Below, piece after piece: positions 11,001 through 22,598 of a DNA stretch of 64,000 nt; position 1 is the first letter of the stretch; each line of letters starts with the position of its first letter. Made by a program: the position numbers and the translations under genes. The notes beneath the pieces were generated by a model. That model ran no database searches, was not told the DNA's origin, and was given only the letters and a program-made list of their open reading frames with translations. Source of the DNA: Campylorhamphus procurvoides (Eukaryota > Chordata > Aves > Passeriformes > Dendrocolaptidae). The stretch is from NCBI GenBank assembly GCA_013396655.1, contig WBMV01000298.1:1781288-1845287 (forward strand), written 5' to 3'.

Positions 11001-14000
11001 AGAAATAAGTCCACAATTTCAAGGGTTTTTTTATCTGTTTTTCAAACTGGCCAACAAAAATGGGACATTTTAGAGATGTGATTTCTTTTTGTGTTTCAGA
11101 AAGAATGTCTAGGTGTTCAGTGAAAAAAAAGGGCTAGAAAAACAAGGATTAACATGTCACTGAACATAGATAGATAAATACAGCATCTGTGCATGATTAT
11201 CAAGTGAAATGAAAAATTTTGACACAAAAAAGAATTTCTTTTAACTTTTTTTGTTTGCTAACCACTAGTAAGCGGCATAAACTGATTTAAGCTTGTTGAA
11301 AATAGAGTAGATTTTCTGGATCATGTATTATGGATCTGGATGGTACAGCCCCTGTGTCTCTTTGAAACATATGCAGAAAATAATTAGATAAACAGAAATT
11401 GCACAGATAGTGAGAAATAACAGCACTTGTGAGCTTCTTTACCCAAATTAGATCAGTGTAATTAATTATCCAACTTTTGTTAAGGGGCACAAAGCTCCAG
11501 TGCTTCTGAAGGGACAAATGGTAACCTGTGAATTTGGAAAAAGCTGCTGGAAAGGGATATGGCTGCAGGGTTACACACAGAGCACTGGATCCTGAAGTTG
11601 TTCAAGACAAGACAAATGTCTGGAATACACCCACCTTTGGTATGTTAACATGCAAAAAGCCTGGCTAATGCAGGCTTCACAAATACTGGTTTTCAGCTGG
11701 AGATGAGAACGGAAGAGAGGGGAGCTACTTCTTCAGTCTCACATAATGTAACTGAGCACATCTGTGCTTCAAGTAAGCTGAGGACAAAGAAGTGCAGGTT
11801 GTTTGAATTTGCTCTCAGTGCTGGGCTTGCCTTTAGCCTGGTATACACTGGCTGTGCTTACTGCTTACTGTCTTGCTCAGAAATTACAATGGTGAGAATA
11901 ATCTAATGATCCCTTAGTGAAAACTCCCTGACCTTCATGTCCCATGCATGCTGGTGTCTGATGTACCACAGCTACCTAAGGTTCAGACATAGATCTGGGA
12001 ACCTTGCACAGTTCCAACTGCCTATAAAGCTTACACTCAAACTGACTTGCACACTTCTTTGTGTGTGTAGTTCCATGTTCATATTCAGAGGTAGATGTAT
12101 ACAACTGTGTAGGACAGGTCTGATTTGTGGCTGTCGATTCTCCTGTGAAAACTGAGAAGGTAGTGACACAGGAAAAAGGGATTACGTGTGGAAGTGGGTT
12201 CATATAAGGCTCCCTGTGATCTCTCATGGGGAGATTAATAGCCTTTCGGAAGAAATGGGACCATTAACATTAGAAATTTTTACATCATCCAGAAAGCAGA
12301 TTTTAGATCCAGTCCATTATCACATCTCCTCCATAAATTAAGTTTGGTCTATAAATGCCTGGTATATAAAGGCATGGCAACTAATAGCTTTGTATGTCCA
12401 GGAAGAGCCAAGGAATTAGCTAAAGAACTAGATCCTGTCATCAGTTAGCTGTGAATTTGCTTTCTGACTCTGCCTCAACCACCTCTTTCCTAGTCAGTAC
12501 CTAAACATGTTTGAAGTGACATTACAACATAGGCTCTGTTCCCAACAGTTAGTATGAGTGAAACTGCAATGAATTTAACTTCCTTTATTCTATTCAGTCC
12601 TCAACTTCTTTCCCCAAAGTTTATCACCATCAAACATGTCTTCTTGCTGGAGCCAGGACATGCAGAACACTGACCACAGCCCTCTCATTTCAGAGACTTT
12701 AAATGGAGAAAACATAAAAAAAATTTAATTGTCCCTTAAGAAGTTGTAGTCCCAGCAGAGCTGTGAGCAGTGTGCTGTAATGCAAAGTGCCCATTAAGCT
12801 GAACAAGACGACCTCACCAGCCACAGCAGTCTCTCCCCACCACCCTTTGCCTCTTCCTTCCATCTGCCTTCTGGAAATATCCTTGTGCATCTTTAGTTCC
12901 AAATGAGAAATGGCACAGCACAGATGGAATACTGGGTTATCTCTTGGACTGTTATGGTGATTACCTCTCCAGTCACTGAGGCTACAGAAGTGGCTTTGTC
13001 ACTGATCAAACCCTCAAGTCCTGACACCAGTCACAGCTGCTTTTCTTAACATTGGCATTATCCACAGGCCACTTGCATGGGAAGTAAGCCCCTGGGCAGT
13101 TTTTAACAGGATATGGCAGGATACACTGGTGCTCTTCTCTGATGATTTGAAGTTTTCAGATCCTGTCTCTGCTGGCTGGCTGCCTTCCCAGGTGTTTTGC
13201 ATTTGAAGGAATAAAAAAGACTCCAAAGAAACCCCTCAAAGCCCAACAGTTATCATAATCCTTTAAATACTCCTGAATTTGAGTGTTATCTCCTCTCCCT
13301 GCCTGCCTGCCACTATAAAAAACCCCAAGTGTTTGTAATCCAGACATTATTTCCTGTTGGGTTAGAAGTTTTAACATAGCCTGACATGAGGCTCAAGAGC
13401 AATAAAGAAAGTTATGGAAAGTTATGGGGTATTTCAGGGGAGAGGAAGGGCAGTGATGTTCACAGATGCTATTGATTTAATTTTATTTATGAATTGTGGA
13501 GAATCAAATAAAAATAGAGCAGAAACAACTTGCTAGTTAAGCAGAAAATTGTATTTACCTACCCATCTGTTTCTATACTGTTGTGACTTACAGTGAATCT
13601 GGAGGAATCTGTTCTTCAGTAAAGCAATGCAAGAATTCAGTCTTTTCCATCAGAGACAGAAAACTGGGAACATACTGCTTTTGTCTCTTCCAGTGTTAAT
13701 TTGCCAGCCCTTATCCCAAGGTAAATTCTCATTGTTCTTATTGAATTTTTGGAGACTTTGCAGTTGAAATGCTGCATTGCCTTTTTCTGAGTCACATGTG
13801 ATTGCAGCTGCTCAGCATATATATATGCATGAATTCACCCAATTTTAGTAGGGAATTTTTAGGCTGAAGCTTGCATGTTATATATATATGAGATAAAGGA
13901 GGAGAAAAGGATGGAGAGAGAAGACCTAAAATGTCCCCTGAGTGCCATTATAAGGTGAAGGTCTACTGGAAGTTTCTATAGACAACAAAGGATGTTTATT

Positions 14001-14116
14001 TTCACTGCACCTTTTACGTTTTAATCTAAATAAACATTGCCCTAAAGCAGGAAAGGAAATGATTCTTCCTTTTGATGGTCTCTGAGGTAAATCCTTCAGT
14101 ATGTTGCCCAACTGTC

Positions 14117-14145
14117 TCTTTTTTTTTTCTTTTTTTTTTCTTTTT
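14117..14145. repeat. interrupted poly-T tract, T(10)C units
   Basis: Runs of about ten T separated by single C. On the minus strand this is an A-rich tract with G interruptions. No LINE or SINE body was recognised on its flanks, so it is best treated as low-complexity sequence. Confidence 0.8.
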
Positions 14146-16084
14146 CAAGGCCAATATTTCTACCTCTTTGGTTCAGACTTTTGATTTGTCTATTGTGTGA
14201 GAATGTCACAGGTTGGAAAGTATCCACCAGCACTGGGACAAGGGCATTTAAAAGGAAGGTTTTTCCACTGTAAAGAATATGGACTTAAACATGGGATTTT
14301 GCAGTTAGTTTTATGAAAGAGATAGAAGCTTTACATTCAGGAAAATGAAGAGCAGAAGAGATGCTAATATATGTATGCAAATGTGTGTTCATATGTATGT
14401 AAATAGGCCTATTATATGTATGCATCTATTTTAATGTCAGGACCTATTTCTCCTTTCATAGGAATGAGGATAATTCTCACATGGATTTTATTTTATATAA
14501 CAGGGGTTCTGTTACAGCAACCTCAAAAAAACCCCCCAAAACATAAGGCCTTGACTGAAGTGTTTAAGCATCTGAGAAGCCCATTGAATTCATGGGGCTT
14601 CTTCACATACTTAGAGTCTGGCATGTGTGTAAATACTTCACTGTAGCAGGGTCACAAGGCCTCAATTCAGCTCTTATAAAACTCAGTGGAAAACTTCCTT
14701 TTGATGTTAAAAGCAGTTGGATGGGTTTGCAGTGGCTATTTTTTATGCTAATGTGGAGTGAGCCAGCCATATTGCAGGAACATTTGGTACACGTTAAAAG
14801 TCTTAGAGTCTGTGACCAGCAGCAACCTTACACTGACAATGTTTATCCAGATTGATTAAAAAATATGAATAAAAAATTCCCAGATTGGCAGAAAGCAGTG
14901 AGCACCTTTCAAGAAAGGTAGAATGGAATGGGCTCTGGCTGAGGAGCTGTCAGTCATGGCAGAAGGGCATCAGGGGAGCCCACGAGGATATCTGAAGATG
15001 ATAAGCTCGTGACTTGGATGTATCAGGGAGACAGCTGTGGTGTCACACCCTGTGTACATCTGGGAATGTGGGAGTAAGTCCTGTTGCAAGGAGCTGGCCG
15101 CTGCTGGGGAGGAAGAGCCACAACCATCCTTCTCAAGGACTGGAGCCTGGCACCCATGAAGGTTTAAATTTTTGGAGAAGAAATAACATACTGTGAGTTG
15201 CTGCAGCATAAATGTAAATGTAAAACTACCGCCACTTTTACATGAAGCCTGCTGAAAAGGCTTTGTCTACATTTGTGTTAAATTATCAGAAGCAAATTAA
15301 TCTGGTCTAAATTTCCATTGCTCCAGAGCTGAAGGGCACCAGACAAGAAGGTGCAATGGAGAAGAATGTGGAGAGGCAGCCCAGAGAGATACAGTACTTG
15401 TATCTTTTTGATAAGTACTTGGGGAACTGAATGGCACCTAGAAAAGTAAGGTGATATTATTCCAGCTCACGCTCGATTGTTCAAGGAATGCTTCTTCTAG
15501 GCATTTCTTTAACAAGAAAATTTGCAGGAAACCTGGAGAGAGTGATGCAGTTGTAATGGGCATGGTTTAGTAAAAATGACAAAAATCACAGGTAAATAAC
15601 TCCATAGGAAGACCTAATTACTTGTGGCATTTGAAGGAAATGGATTCCAAGGAGTCACAGATGACTAATCTAAGGACATAAAAGGAGGTAATTAGGAACT
15701 GGAACTGCCTGAATATTTTCAGAATTTCAATATGGGGAAATGAAGAGAAGAAAAATCATTCAGTTTTGACCTGTTCTGTTGGCAAGGACAAATGTAAAAG
15801 AGGGGAATATTTAGGCTGGCTGACCTAGAGTAAGTCTGTTCCAAGGAGATCATAAGACATTTAATAGAAATGAATGGCAAACCCTTCACTCTACTGCATT
15901 CAAAATGAAACTCAGCAAAACTGAAAAATAGAATATAGGGGTATGCAAAGAATGAGAAATGGTAAAAAAATTTAGAGGTCCTTGATATTTATATTTCATT
16001 AAGGAACCATCTAGGTTTCTGTAAATTTATGCAAATTCGAGATATCTTTCCTTTTATATATGCTGGATAGTATAGTCAGGGCTT

Positions 16085-16117
16085 CTTTTTTTTTCTTTTT
16101 TTTTCTTTTTTTTTCTT
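16085..16117. repeat. interrupted poly-T tract, T(9)C units
   Basis: Three near-identical units of nine T and one C, similar in design to the tract 2 kb to the left. No adjacent element or target duplication was recognised. Confidence 0.8.
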
Positions 16118-17173
16118 GTCTCCCCAAGTTCAAGTTCAACCATAGTTAACACTTGACTCTCAGGGGTGTACAGCGCTCCTTTGGGCTGAGTATTACTACC
16201 TGCTTATGCTGTATGACCTCAGTTCATATTAGGAGAACATCTGCCTTCTGCTCCTCGGATGAATAAGCACCCTTTTCTACTATCCTTTCATATATGGGTT
16301 CTTCATGTTTCACCTCGCCTTTTTTGTAATCTCACCACTTCAGCTGTTTCTCAGTGCTTTATGGCAGCCTAGCTCTGACTGGTATAAAACTGAGTTACTT
16401 TCCTCAACAATCTTCCTAAACATTTTGCTTCAAAAGAACAGTAACATATAATTTGATTCCTTTTTGGTTCAAGGCTCAAAATTTTTGCCTGCAAAAGGGT
16501 GGAGCATAGGAAGGTCAAAAGACAAATGGGCATTGCTTGCTGAGCAATTTTTTAAAGCAGAAAACCTAACCCTAAGGTAGCCCTTGCCAGAATCACAGGA
16601 AGACTTGGCAGCAATGACATGTGCTCCCTGCCTGTGTGTGTATCCTCTCCCAACCTTTTCCATCTATCATTGACATGGACCATAACATCCACGGTCAGCA
16701 TCTATCTTTTGTGCCCATTTAGTGCTGCTTCTTGCTTGTTCCTATCTACAGCTCAGGAGTAGCTTTTGTTCTATTTCCTAGTTTCAGTTAAGTTATCTGG
16801 GATAATACCACATATCTGTAGACTTACAGCCTCAGGTGGTGATATTGTGCAATGTTTGCTTAATTGCCTTGATAGAATTATGCTGTTTATTTTGTTACTC
16901 AACTAGAAAGGATATTCTGTTTGAAGTTTAGATATTTGGTTGATAAGGGTAAAGATAAATGCAATAATATTGCCAACTAGAGAGGGTAATCTAAAAGTAC
17001 ATTGACTAAAGGACAGCTTTGCTACATAATTGTGCTGATGGGAGGTGGAATCAACTCTTTTATTAGCCAGCTGTGTTAAGGTAATGAGGTCCAATTTCAC
17101 TTTGAGAGAGACTGAGCTGGTTTTCCTATCCTTTCTCTCCTGGATGCATATGTTACATGTTTACATAAAGGTC

Positions 17174-17586
17174 TGTCTCGGTTCTGGCCAGGATAGGGTT
17201 AATTTTTGCAATAGCCAGGGTGGCGCATAGCTGAGACCTGGAGGTTATCCTATACCATCTCTTGTCATTTTCTGGAAATGGGGAAAGGGGTCCTTTCCAG
17301 TTGAGTAAGCTTGGCATGAAGTGAGTGGTCAGGTAGTGCTGGGTCCCTCTGTTACTGATATTGTAGCCGTTACCGTTTGTTTTTCTTTTTCCATTGCCGT
17401 TTCCAGTAAATTGTTCTTCTCTCAGCCCATGATCTTTGCCCTTTGTGCTTCCAGTTCTTCTCTGCATCCTTCTGCAGGGGTAGGGGGAAGCAAAGGGAAG
17501 TGGGGAGTGAGCGAGTGAGCAGCTAATGGTTTGGAGTCCTTCAGTGGGAACATTAAATTGGGGAATACTATTCCTAAACCACAACA
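17174..17586 (+). mobile_element. LTR of an avian ERVL-type endogenous retrovirus, internally deleted
   Basis: Starts TGTCTCGGTTCTGGCCAGGA followed by TAGGGTTAATTTT, and ends GTGAGCGAGTGAGCAGC ... CCTAAACCACAACA, the characteristic start and end of avian ERVL LTRs. The block TAAATTGTTCTTCTCTCAGC near 17406 corresponds to the family's 'TTAAACTGTCTTTATCTCAACCCA' poly(A)/R region. At 413 bp it appears to lack part of U3, and I see no TATA box. The 5-base flanks (AGGTC left, GCCTT right) do not match, so the duplication has decayed or one end is off. No internal retroviral sequence adjoins it, so it is a solo LTR or a fragment. A 143-codon frame open on the minus strand over the LTR is a chance antisense frame. 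Confidence 0.8.
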
Positions 17587-19103
17587 GCCTTATTTAAATC
17601 TCTCTCTTGACTCTTATACCAGCAGTACAAAACACTGCTACAGAGACAGATAAATAATTCTCCTTAAAACTCTGTGGGGCTTGGGATAGATTTACTCATT
17701 TCAAGCAAAAGGGGAAAGTGAGTGGACATGGGATTTGTTCAAGATGAGGCACAGAGGCCATTGCAAAGGTGGCACTGGGAACCTTGAGCCTTTAATCCCA
17801 GTCCTGTGCCTGTGTTTGGCAAGGGAAGGTTTCTTGTAGGATGTTGGAAGACTTCTTGTTGGATGCATGCTTAACCATTCCCAAGTTCCAAACATACTTT
17901 CAGTTATTAGTATTAAAGTGATTAACATTTAAATTTTGTGAATTTAAATGCTCTCGTGATAAGGAAATGCTATATATCTTCACTGTATCCAAGTGAGATT
18001 TATTCTTCTAGTATGAGGTATGGGTAACTTGTCTGTAGGCCTATCTAGCTTTTTGGTAATGACACTGTGATTGGTAAGTCTGACTACCTTGATAAGAACA
18101 ACAAACCTGAGCTCAAAGTTTCTCCTGATGTTTCTGAAACCACAAAGTGTATTCATTTATGCTTAGAATGTCCAGTTCTTTCAAAGGGGTGCCATTAAGT
18201 GTATTGCTGCTATGTTATGGTCAGAAACTTTAGAGCTAAGCTGCAGCTTTTCAGTGAACTTTGAGCTCCTGCTGCATTGCTCTGTCTGCTCAGAGCAGAG
18301 AGCCCCAGCCTGTTACTCCTGTATCCTTACTTCTAGGCAAAATTTCATCAGGAAAATAAAGAAAAAAAAAATTACATGTTGACCTCTTCTATTAGAAATG
18401 ACAGAAGGCAGAGAAGGAAGTTATTTATCCTGCTTGGTACAGGGCCATCCTCCTCTTGGCTAGTGCCTACCTGCCCTGCCCTCAAGAGAACAGTGTAGCT
18501 ATATAGTGGCTAATGAACTGGTGAAGGCAAACAAACCCTTTCCTGGAAGAAGAGACAACAGGGACCCACAAGTGGTCTGTTAAAGATGCTTTGTTATGCT
18601 CCCCATGCAGTTAGGTTAATTAGGCCTTTTTCATTTCCTTGCTGTGCAGCTGTCTTGCATTAGGATTGGAGACCAGCTTTGAAGGCACTGAACAAGAAGT
18701 ACCGTGGAATCAGCAAGACTCTTCCAGAGCCTGGGTGGGGAGGAAGGGGGAGACTAGAAAACAGGTTGAGGAGAAAGTCCATTCCCAGATAAGCATGTTG
18801 AAAGGTTTAAAACAAGGAAAAAGTCTGCTTTTCTGCTCAAAGTTTACTTATTGATAGGGACTCTGTTCTTGGCTGCTTCTGCATCTTGGCTGCATATGTG
18901 TAAAATTTATAGGGCTTTATGTTCTGCTTTAGCAAATTATAATGCCAAGTGGGAAAAATGGTAAACTATCAGGACAGTTGCAGAGGATGACACTGTACCA
19001 ATATCTTATATGGATTTTTATTCCATTTGTCATTAGGAAAACTCATGATTGCTTCAGTGCTGCCAACATGTGCACACATACACAAACACAGCGTGCATTT
19101 GGT

Positions 19104-19128
19104 TATCTATCTGTCTGTCTGTCTGTCT
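19104..19128. repeat. (TCTA/TCTG)n microsatellite
   Basis: About six tetranucleotide units: two TCTA/TCTG transitional units followed by TCTGTCTGTCTGTC. It is short and imperfect at its left end. Confidence 0.85.
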
Positions 19129-20483
19129 TTATACACCAATTTCCTGTACCTTGGTAGGGATGAGGAAACTAATGTGCCTTCTAAGAAACAACTAAAATTA
19201 AATCTCACTTTACAGGAAGAAACCTCATGTTGAAGACCTTCCTGCACTGTTGGAGTTCCTTATGTCTTGCTTGTGAGACATTTTCTTTTCCAGAAACAGT
19301 ATTCAATTCTGTCAAAAAAGTTTGCCTTCGTCCATTACAATTAATAACACACACTTATGAAACAGCAACGAATACGTATTTCCACCTTTTTTTTCCTCTC
19401 TGTTTTTGCTTTACGATGCTGGAGTGCTTTGTACTGTTGGTTTATTGTTTTCCCTGGGTATCCAATTCCTTGTTAGTACTGTTCTTTCTCATAACAGCAA
19501 TAAGAAAGTATCTTTTGTAATGAAGAGTTGGGAATATGACTACTAAGCCACAAAACTGCATGATACAGAGAGAGGTGTTGTTCAACCTTAAACTAGAGTT
19601 CAGTATCACTTTGAATTTTATGCATTGTGATTTCAGTTCTGGTCATTCAGGTAAAAGAATATGCAAAATCCTCTCAGTGGTAGGTTATAACAATTCTTTC
19701 CCAGACTTACATTTTCCTAGATGAAAGGCACTGAATTTTAAGGTGTATACTAATACAGTTCCACAGTGCTTGTGCCTTCCTGGATAAAACAGCAATTCTG
19801 GTCATAAATTCAGTGATATTAAGATGACTGTTAAAAAACACATATACAGAAAAGAAATCTTTGGACACAACAGCTTTGACTGATTATACTGTATTTTAAG
19901 AAACCACAGTGTAAGAGGGTCATTTACTTTAAATTAGGATTTTTATAATTATATAGCACTTGTCAAGAAAGTGACATGTCATGCAAGTTTCTTTTATAGA
20001 GTCTCCCTAAGGCTAATAACATGATCTTTAATTCTTGATTTTCCTCTCCTCTATAAGACTTCAGAGACATGAAAGTGCCCTGTGCTGATAACCAGCTTGT
20101 TATATTCATTCAGAATCAAAGCTAAAGTTTTAAACTGTGATTCCTGAATAGCATTAGCAAAACAAATGAGACTGCTGTTCATATTCCCCTACCTGTTTTT
20201 AATTATAAAATTTGGGTAACAGAGGAGTTTTAATTATGCTGTGCTACAGTTTTGGGTCATATTTTCAGCTACACCTTCATACATCATAAATTAATGCTGT
20301 TCCACTGAAATTTGTAAAGTTGTATGTCCTGGGGTGCAGATTCAGTCACTCACACACATCTGGCACCATATGAGACATCCTCAAGTAGCCTGCCTGGCCT
20401 CTGACTGCCCTTGTGGGTGGTTTCCTGCTTCCCTGCCATGGGTCCTGTGTTATATCCACCAGCTCAAACGGCACCTCAGATGA

Positions 20484-20539
20484 CACTGCACACCTACATA
20501 CCAGTAGGTGCACTGTGCACTGCACACCGACATACCAGT
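20484..20539. repeat. partial tandem duplication, period 34
   Basis: A 22-base block at 20484-20505 (CACTGCACACCTACATACCA then GT) recurs at 20518-20539 with one mismatch (CCTAC to CCGAC). The 12 bases between are CA/TG-rich. This is a small local tandem duplication in a GC-richer patch. Confidence 0.8.
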
Positions 20540-22049
20540 TCTGCCTCCCGAGAACTCACTTTATAACCCTTTGAAATTGGAGAGAAGGAATGAATACGTT
20601 TAAATACGTATCTTCTGGAGAATCTTTGGGGACAGTTCTTCAGTGTTATTTTATTTAAAGCCACCTGTTCTTCCAGTTTATATCCATTTTGACCTTACAG
20701 TCATTTCCCTTATGTTTCTTACTCTTTTAAAATGCACTTAGAGGGTAAGGGATGGCAAAAAGCCTGACTTACTGTCACCAGGTAATGCCATCAAGTCTGA
20801 TGTACTAACTTTCCTGGTTAACCTGCAAGGTTAATGGCGAGATGCTCTTAGTTAGCTGTGTCATATCCTCATTTATCCATAATGCCAAAGTTTAGGAATA
20901 TTTTTCAGCAGAGTGCAGAGTGCATAGGAAAGATTTTCTTGTCTTTAGTGGAGCAAGAAGATTTAAATCTTTAAAACTACTATTCCTCTTGTCTTCTGCT
21001 AACATATTTCTCTGATGTTTCCTCCTTCTCTGCGTGAAAGTTTTAATGTTGTGATTGCCAGCATAAGAGAATATCTTTTTTTGTCTTTTCTGGAGATGAT
21101 TGGAACCAGATATGAAAAGAAACTACTGATAATCAAAATATTCCTGACCCCCATCTGATAGATGGGAATTCCTTTGTTCCCTAGGAAGTCTGGATTGGAA
21201 TAAACTATGAAAAATTATTTCATGCCTATACTTTTATAATGCTAGCACTAATTGCTACAGCACTGGATAACTTTTTCCTTCTGAAATGATATTTATTTTT
21301 TCAGTTTATCTAGATTTTTGGCATCAATGACATCCTGAAGCAATAAATTCCAAGATCAGATTGTATAACAAGATTTATATCTGCTACTTCCTGATACAGG
21401 TGAATGCCTCTTTGCCTTATTCATGTGATAAGGAATAGAAACATAACTTCTCTGAGGCTTTACTAAGACATGTGGTTCCAAGCTTTGTAGCTGTTCCAGT
21501 TTTAATAGTTTCGCTGTTTCAGTGACTATTTTCTATTTTCTTTCTCCAAATCTCCCCTAACTGCAGAATCTGCACTCATACTGCATAACCCACTAATGCT
21601 AAGTATTCATTATATATTTCACTGTTATTTTTTACTGGATTGCACTCCACTATGGTTTTTCATTCGCCAGTTGTGTGTTTTGCAGATTACTATGGGACGT
21701 GGGCTTTGTGTTTGATCTCAGTATCCTGGCATTAGTGTAAAAACAGCAAGCTGAATAATTGTTGGAAAGTTGTTACCAGCAGTTCCCATATCTTTTCTTT
21801 TCTAGTTGACTTGGAAAGATTCTTGTCTTTGTTCAGATATCCGCTTATCTGATTATGTTTCTGGGTTATAACTCTGAAATGTGTACTCTGAAATGTACTT
21901 CACATTAGCCAAAGAAAATTGTTAATGAAAGAGTTAATAGATGGTGTGTGGGTAAAATTCTGCCTTTTACTTACAATATTTAAAAGCAAGTGGCCTTAAT
22001 CTGTTATAAAATCACATAGCCTTGCAGTGCTCTGGCCACCTTTGCTAAG

Positions 22050-22598
22050 AAAATTTTTGTCCCACTCTGATGCAGGCTCACCTTGAACATTGTGTGCAGT
22101 TTTGGGCACCACAATAATAAGAAAGACATTAAGCCATTAGAGAGGTTCCAAAGGAGGGCAATGAAGATGGTGAAGGGCTTTGAGGGGAAGCCGTGTGAGA
22201 AGTAGCTGAGGGTACTTGGTGTGTTCAGCCTGGAGAAGCGGAGACTGAGGGGAAACCTCATTGCAGTTACAACTTCCTTGTGGGGGGAAGAGGAAGGGCA
22301 GGCACTGATCCCTTCTCTGTGGTGACCAGTAACAGAACCTGAGGAAATGGCCTGAAGTTGTGTCAGGGAAGGTTTAGGCTGAATGTAAAAGTAAGTTCCT
22401 CACCCAAGCGTTCTTGTCACTGGAACAGGCTCCCCAGAGGAGTGGTCATAGCATCAAGTCTGCCAGAGTTCAAGAAACATTTAGATGATATTCTCAGGCA
22501 CATGGTGTGACTCGGGGATGGTCCTGCACAGGGCTAAGTGTTGGACTAGATGATCCTTGTGGGTCCCTTCCAACTACGCATATTCCATCATTCTGTGA
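22050..22598 (+). mobile_element. CR1 LINE, 5'-truncated 3' part
   Basis: Begins near CTCTGATGCAGGCTCACCTT and runs through landmark CR1 blocks. These are GTGTGCAGTTTTGGGCACC, GGAGGGCAATGAAGATGGTG, GTTCAGCCTGGAGAAGCGGA, GGCTCCCCAGAGGAGTGGTC, GTTCAAGAAACATTTAGATG and GATGATCCTTGTGGGTCCC, ending CATCATTCTGTGA at 22598. These are the last ORF2 codons plus the 3' UTR and the octamer-type 3' end. It matches the CR1 lineage with the 'GGGTCCCTTCCAACT' tail, different from the copy at 41.9 kb. The left end could lie up to 30 bases further out. Many stops are present, so the copy is inactive. Confidence 0.9.

Larger units (their letters stand above)
8100..17173. other. unassigned non-coding sequence with simple repeats
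   Basis: About 9 kb of AT-rich sequence without a recognised exon or element. It includes T-runs (8482-8492), short (AT)n blocks near 13820 and 13882, and two interrupted poly-T tracts annotated separately. A moderately GC-richer patch lies at about 14930-15160. Open frames do not exceed about 90 codons and none looks protein-like. Confidence 0.55.
17587..22049. other. unassigned non-coding sequence
   Basis: AT-rich sequence without recognised genes. It contains the TCTG microsatellite and the 34-bp partial duplication listed separately. A GC-richer, CA-containing patch lies at 20330-20560. Confidence 0.55.

Noticed and set aside
16460..16500. tRNA-like B box (GGTTCAAGGCT)
   Set aside because: No matching A box or cloverleaf arms around it.
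17153..17584. 143-codon minus-strand frame
   Set aside because: It is antisense to an ERVL-type LTR and has no protein similarity I recognise.
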